The notes under the pieces are model-generated. The model saw only the letters and a list, made by a program, of their open reading frames with translations, was not told where the DNA came from and ran no database searches. A DNA stretch of 36,165 nucleotides from Gammaproteobacteria bacterium (GTDB lineage Bacteria; Pseudomonadota; Gammaproteobacteria; Ga0077536). The position numbers and the translations under genes were made by a program. The stretch's first letter is position 1; every line of letters begins with the position of its first letter. Positions 35,326-36,165 of this stretch are shown piece by piece. The DNA is taken from the NCBI GenBank assembly GCA_023257255.1, contig JALRCR010000012.1:1-36165 (forward strand), given 5' to 3'.

Positions 35326-36081
35326 ATGTCGCGCAACGATCGCAGCCTGACGGTGTTTGGCCTACATGCTTGCGCAGCGACCCTGACCCGCGCCGGCCAC
35401 GATGTGCTTGAAATGTGGTTGCGGCGCGACGGCGGCAGCACCGAACTCGACGCGCTGGCGAAACAGGCGAGCGCACTGGGCGTGATGGTGCAGCGGGTGC
35501 CGCCGGCAACGCTCGACCGGCTGGCCGATGGCGGCGTGCATCAGGGCATCGTGCTGCGCCGACGCGCGCCGCCGGCGCTGGAAATGAACGACCTGCGGGC
35601 GCGACTCGCAGGTCGCAAAGAACCGCCGCTGCTACTGGCCATCGACCATCCGCAGGATCCCCACAATCTGGGCGCCTGCCTGCGTGTAGCGGACGGTGCG
35701 GGGGTGGATGCGGTCATCATTCCGCGCGACCGCAGCGTGGGTCTCACCGCCGTCGCGGCCAAGGTCGCCAGCGGCGCAGCCGACAGCGTGCCCCTGGTGC
35801 AGGTCGGCAATCTGGTGCGCGCGCTGGAGTCGCTGAAGGAAGACGGCCTGTGGGTGGTGGGCGCCAGCGGCGAGACCGAACACAACCTGTATCAGGCCGA
35901 CCTCAAACTGCCGCTGGTCATGGTGATGGGCGCCGAAGGGCCGGGACTCCGCCGCCTGACCCGCGAAACCTGCGACCTGCTCGTGCGGATTCCCATGCTC
36001 GGGACGGTTGAGAGTCTCAACCTGTCGACGGCGGCCGCGGTTTGCCTGTTCGAGGCGCGCCGCCAGCGCCAGTTCACCTGA
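35326..36081 (+). CDS. rlmB: 23S rRNA (guanosine(2251)-2'-O)-methyltransferase
   Basis: RlmB methylates the 2'-oxygen of G2251 in the peptidyl-transferase P loop of 23S rRNA, using S-adenosylmethionine. The 251 residues start with the small substrate-binding domain (LTVFGLHACAATL, VHQGIVLRRR) and continue with the knotted SpoU methyltransferase fold: motif 1 DPHNLGACLRVADGAG, motif 2 VMVMGAEGPGLRRLTRE, motif 3 RIPMLGTVESLNLSTAAAV. The catalytic Asn and Arg of motif 1 and Glu of motif 2 are present. It follows rnr by 6 bases, the order found in E. coli and relatives, so the two are co-transcribed. Confidence 0.97.
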   Translation: MSRNDRSLTVFGLHACAATLTRAGHDVLEMWLRRDGGSTELDALAKQASALGVMVQRVPPATLDRLADGGVHQGIVLRRRAPPALEMNDLRARLAGRKEPPLLLAIDHPQDPHNLGACLRVADGAGVDAVIIPRDRSVGLTAVAAKVASGAADSVPLVQVGNLVRALESLKEDGLWVVGASGETEHNLYQADLKLPLVMVMGAEGPGLRRLTRETCDLLVRIPMLGTVESLNLSTAAAVCLFEARRQRQFT

Positions 36082-36091
36082 GGTCTGCGGG

Positions 36092-36121
36092 TTTACAGCC
36101 AACGGCTTGGCGGCTTACCAT
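36092..36121 (+). promoter_or_regulatory. Possible promoter and small hairpin after rlmB
   Basis: TTTACA (36092-36097) and TACCAT (36116-36121) are 18 bases apart, and the spacer contains GCCAA-CGGC-TTGGC (36098-36111), a 5-bp hairpin. This could be the promoter of the next gene outside the window or a weak end signal for rnr-rlmB. The rest of 36082-36165 shows no gene start. Confidence 0.3.
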
Positions 36122-36165
36122 CGCTGGCTCACTATTTCCTTCAATCTCCTTGCTTCACCGCTTCG

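Overview
The window is a GC-rich stretch of bacterial chromosome, almost fully coding, with housekeeping genes of gammaproteobacterial type: glnS, a divergent dgkA/lexA pair, lexA-imuA-imuB, a bacterial alpha-2-macroglobulin followed by pbpC, cysJ-cysI, and rnr-rlmB. I infer a gammaproteobacterium and cannot name the genus from sequence alone. I see no insertion sequence, phage gene, CRISPR array or attachment site. No gap between genes exceeds about 200 bases; the largest, 1800-1996, 5320-5519 and 10783-10961, hold promoter-like or terminator-like sequence at most.

Layout. 1-1799 (minus) is a polar amino acid ABC importer operon (binding lipoprotein, permease, ATPase cut by the window edge). 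1997-5319 (minus) holds a thiolase-like protein lacking the usual catalytic residues, a tRNA-Arg(CCT) and glnS. 5520-10400 (plus) is the most unusual locus: a ~1200-residue PilZ-DUF1631-GGDEF-EAL protein whose GGDEF and EAL sites are degenerate, followed after 3 bases by a Ser/Thr kinase fused to a cyclic-nucleotide-binding domain. 10408-13909 holds dgkA divergent from a LexA-controlled mutagenesis operon (perfect SOS box, lexA, imuA, imuB) with no dnaE2 next to it. 14033-17722 (plus) holds an apparently active diguanylate cyclase with an inhibitory site, a PPOX-type flavin oxidoreductase, an exported eight-cysteine protein that seems to start at ATC, and a membrane fatty acid hydroxylase/sterol desaturase-like enzyme.

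17719-26536 (minus) is an envelope operon: alpha-2-macroglobulin, penicillin-binding protein 1C and a diiron ferritin-like/acyl-ACP desaturase-like protein. 26610-30971 (minus) is a sulfite-reduction operon, cysJ-cysI-cobA, in which CobA makes the sirohaem precursor needed by CysI. 31068-31874 (minus) is uppP, divergent from a Na+/Ca2+ antiporter family gene. 32987-36165 holds a hairpin, tRNA-Leu(CAG) whose promoter overlaps the rnr start codon, then rnr and rlmB.

Two themes stand out. One is second-messenger signalling: a c-di-GMP synthase, a multi-domain candidate c-di-GMP receptor and a kinase with a cNMP pocket lie within 10 kb, interrupted by the SOS operon. The other is envelope maintenance: PBP1C, macroglobulin, UppP, DgkA and lipid-active diiron enzymes.
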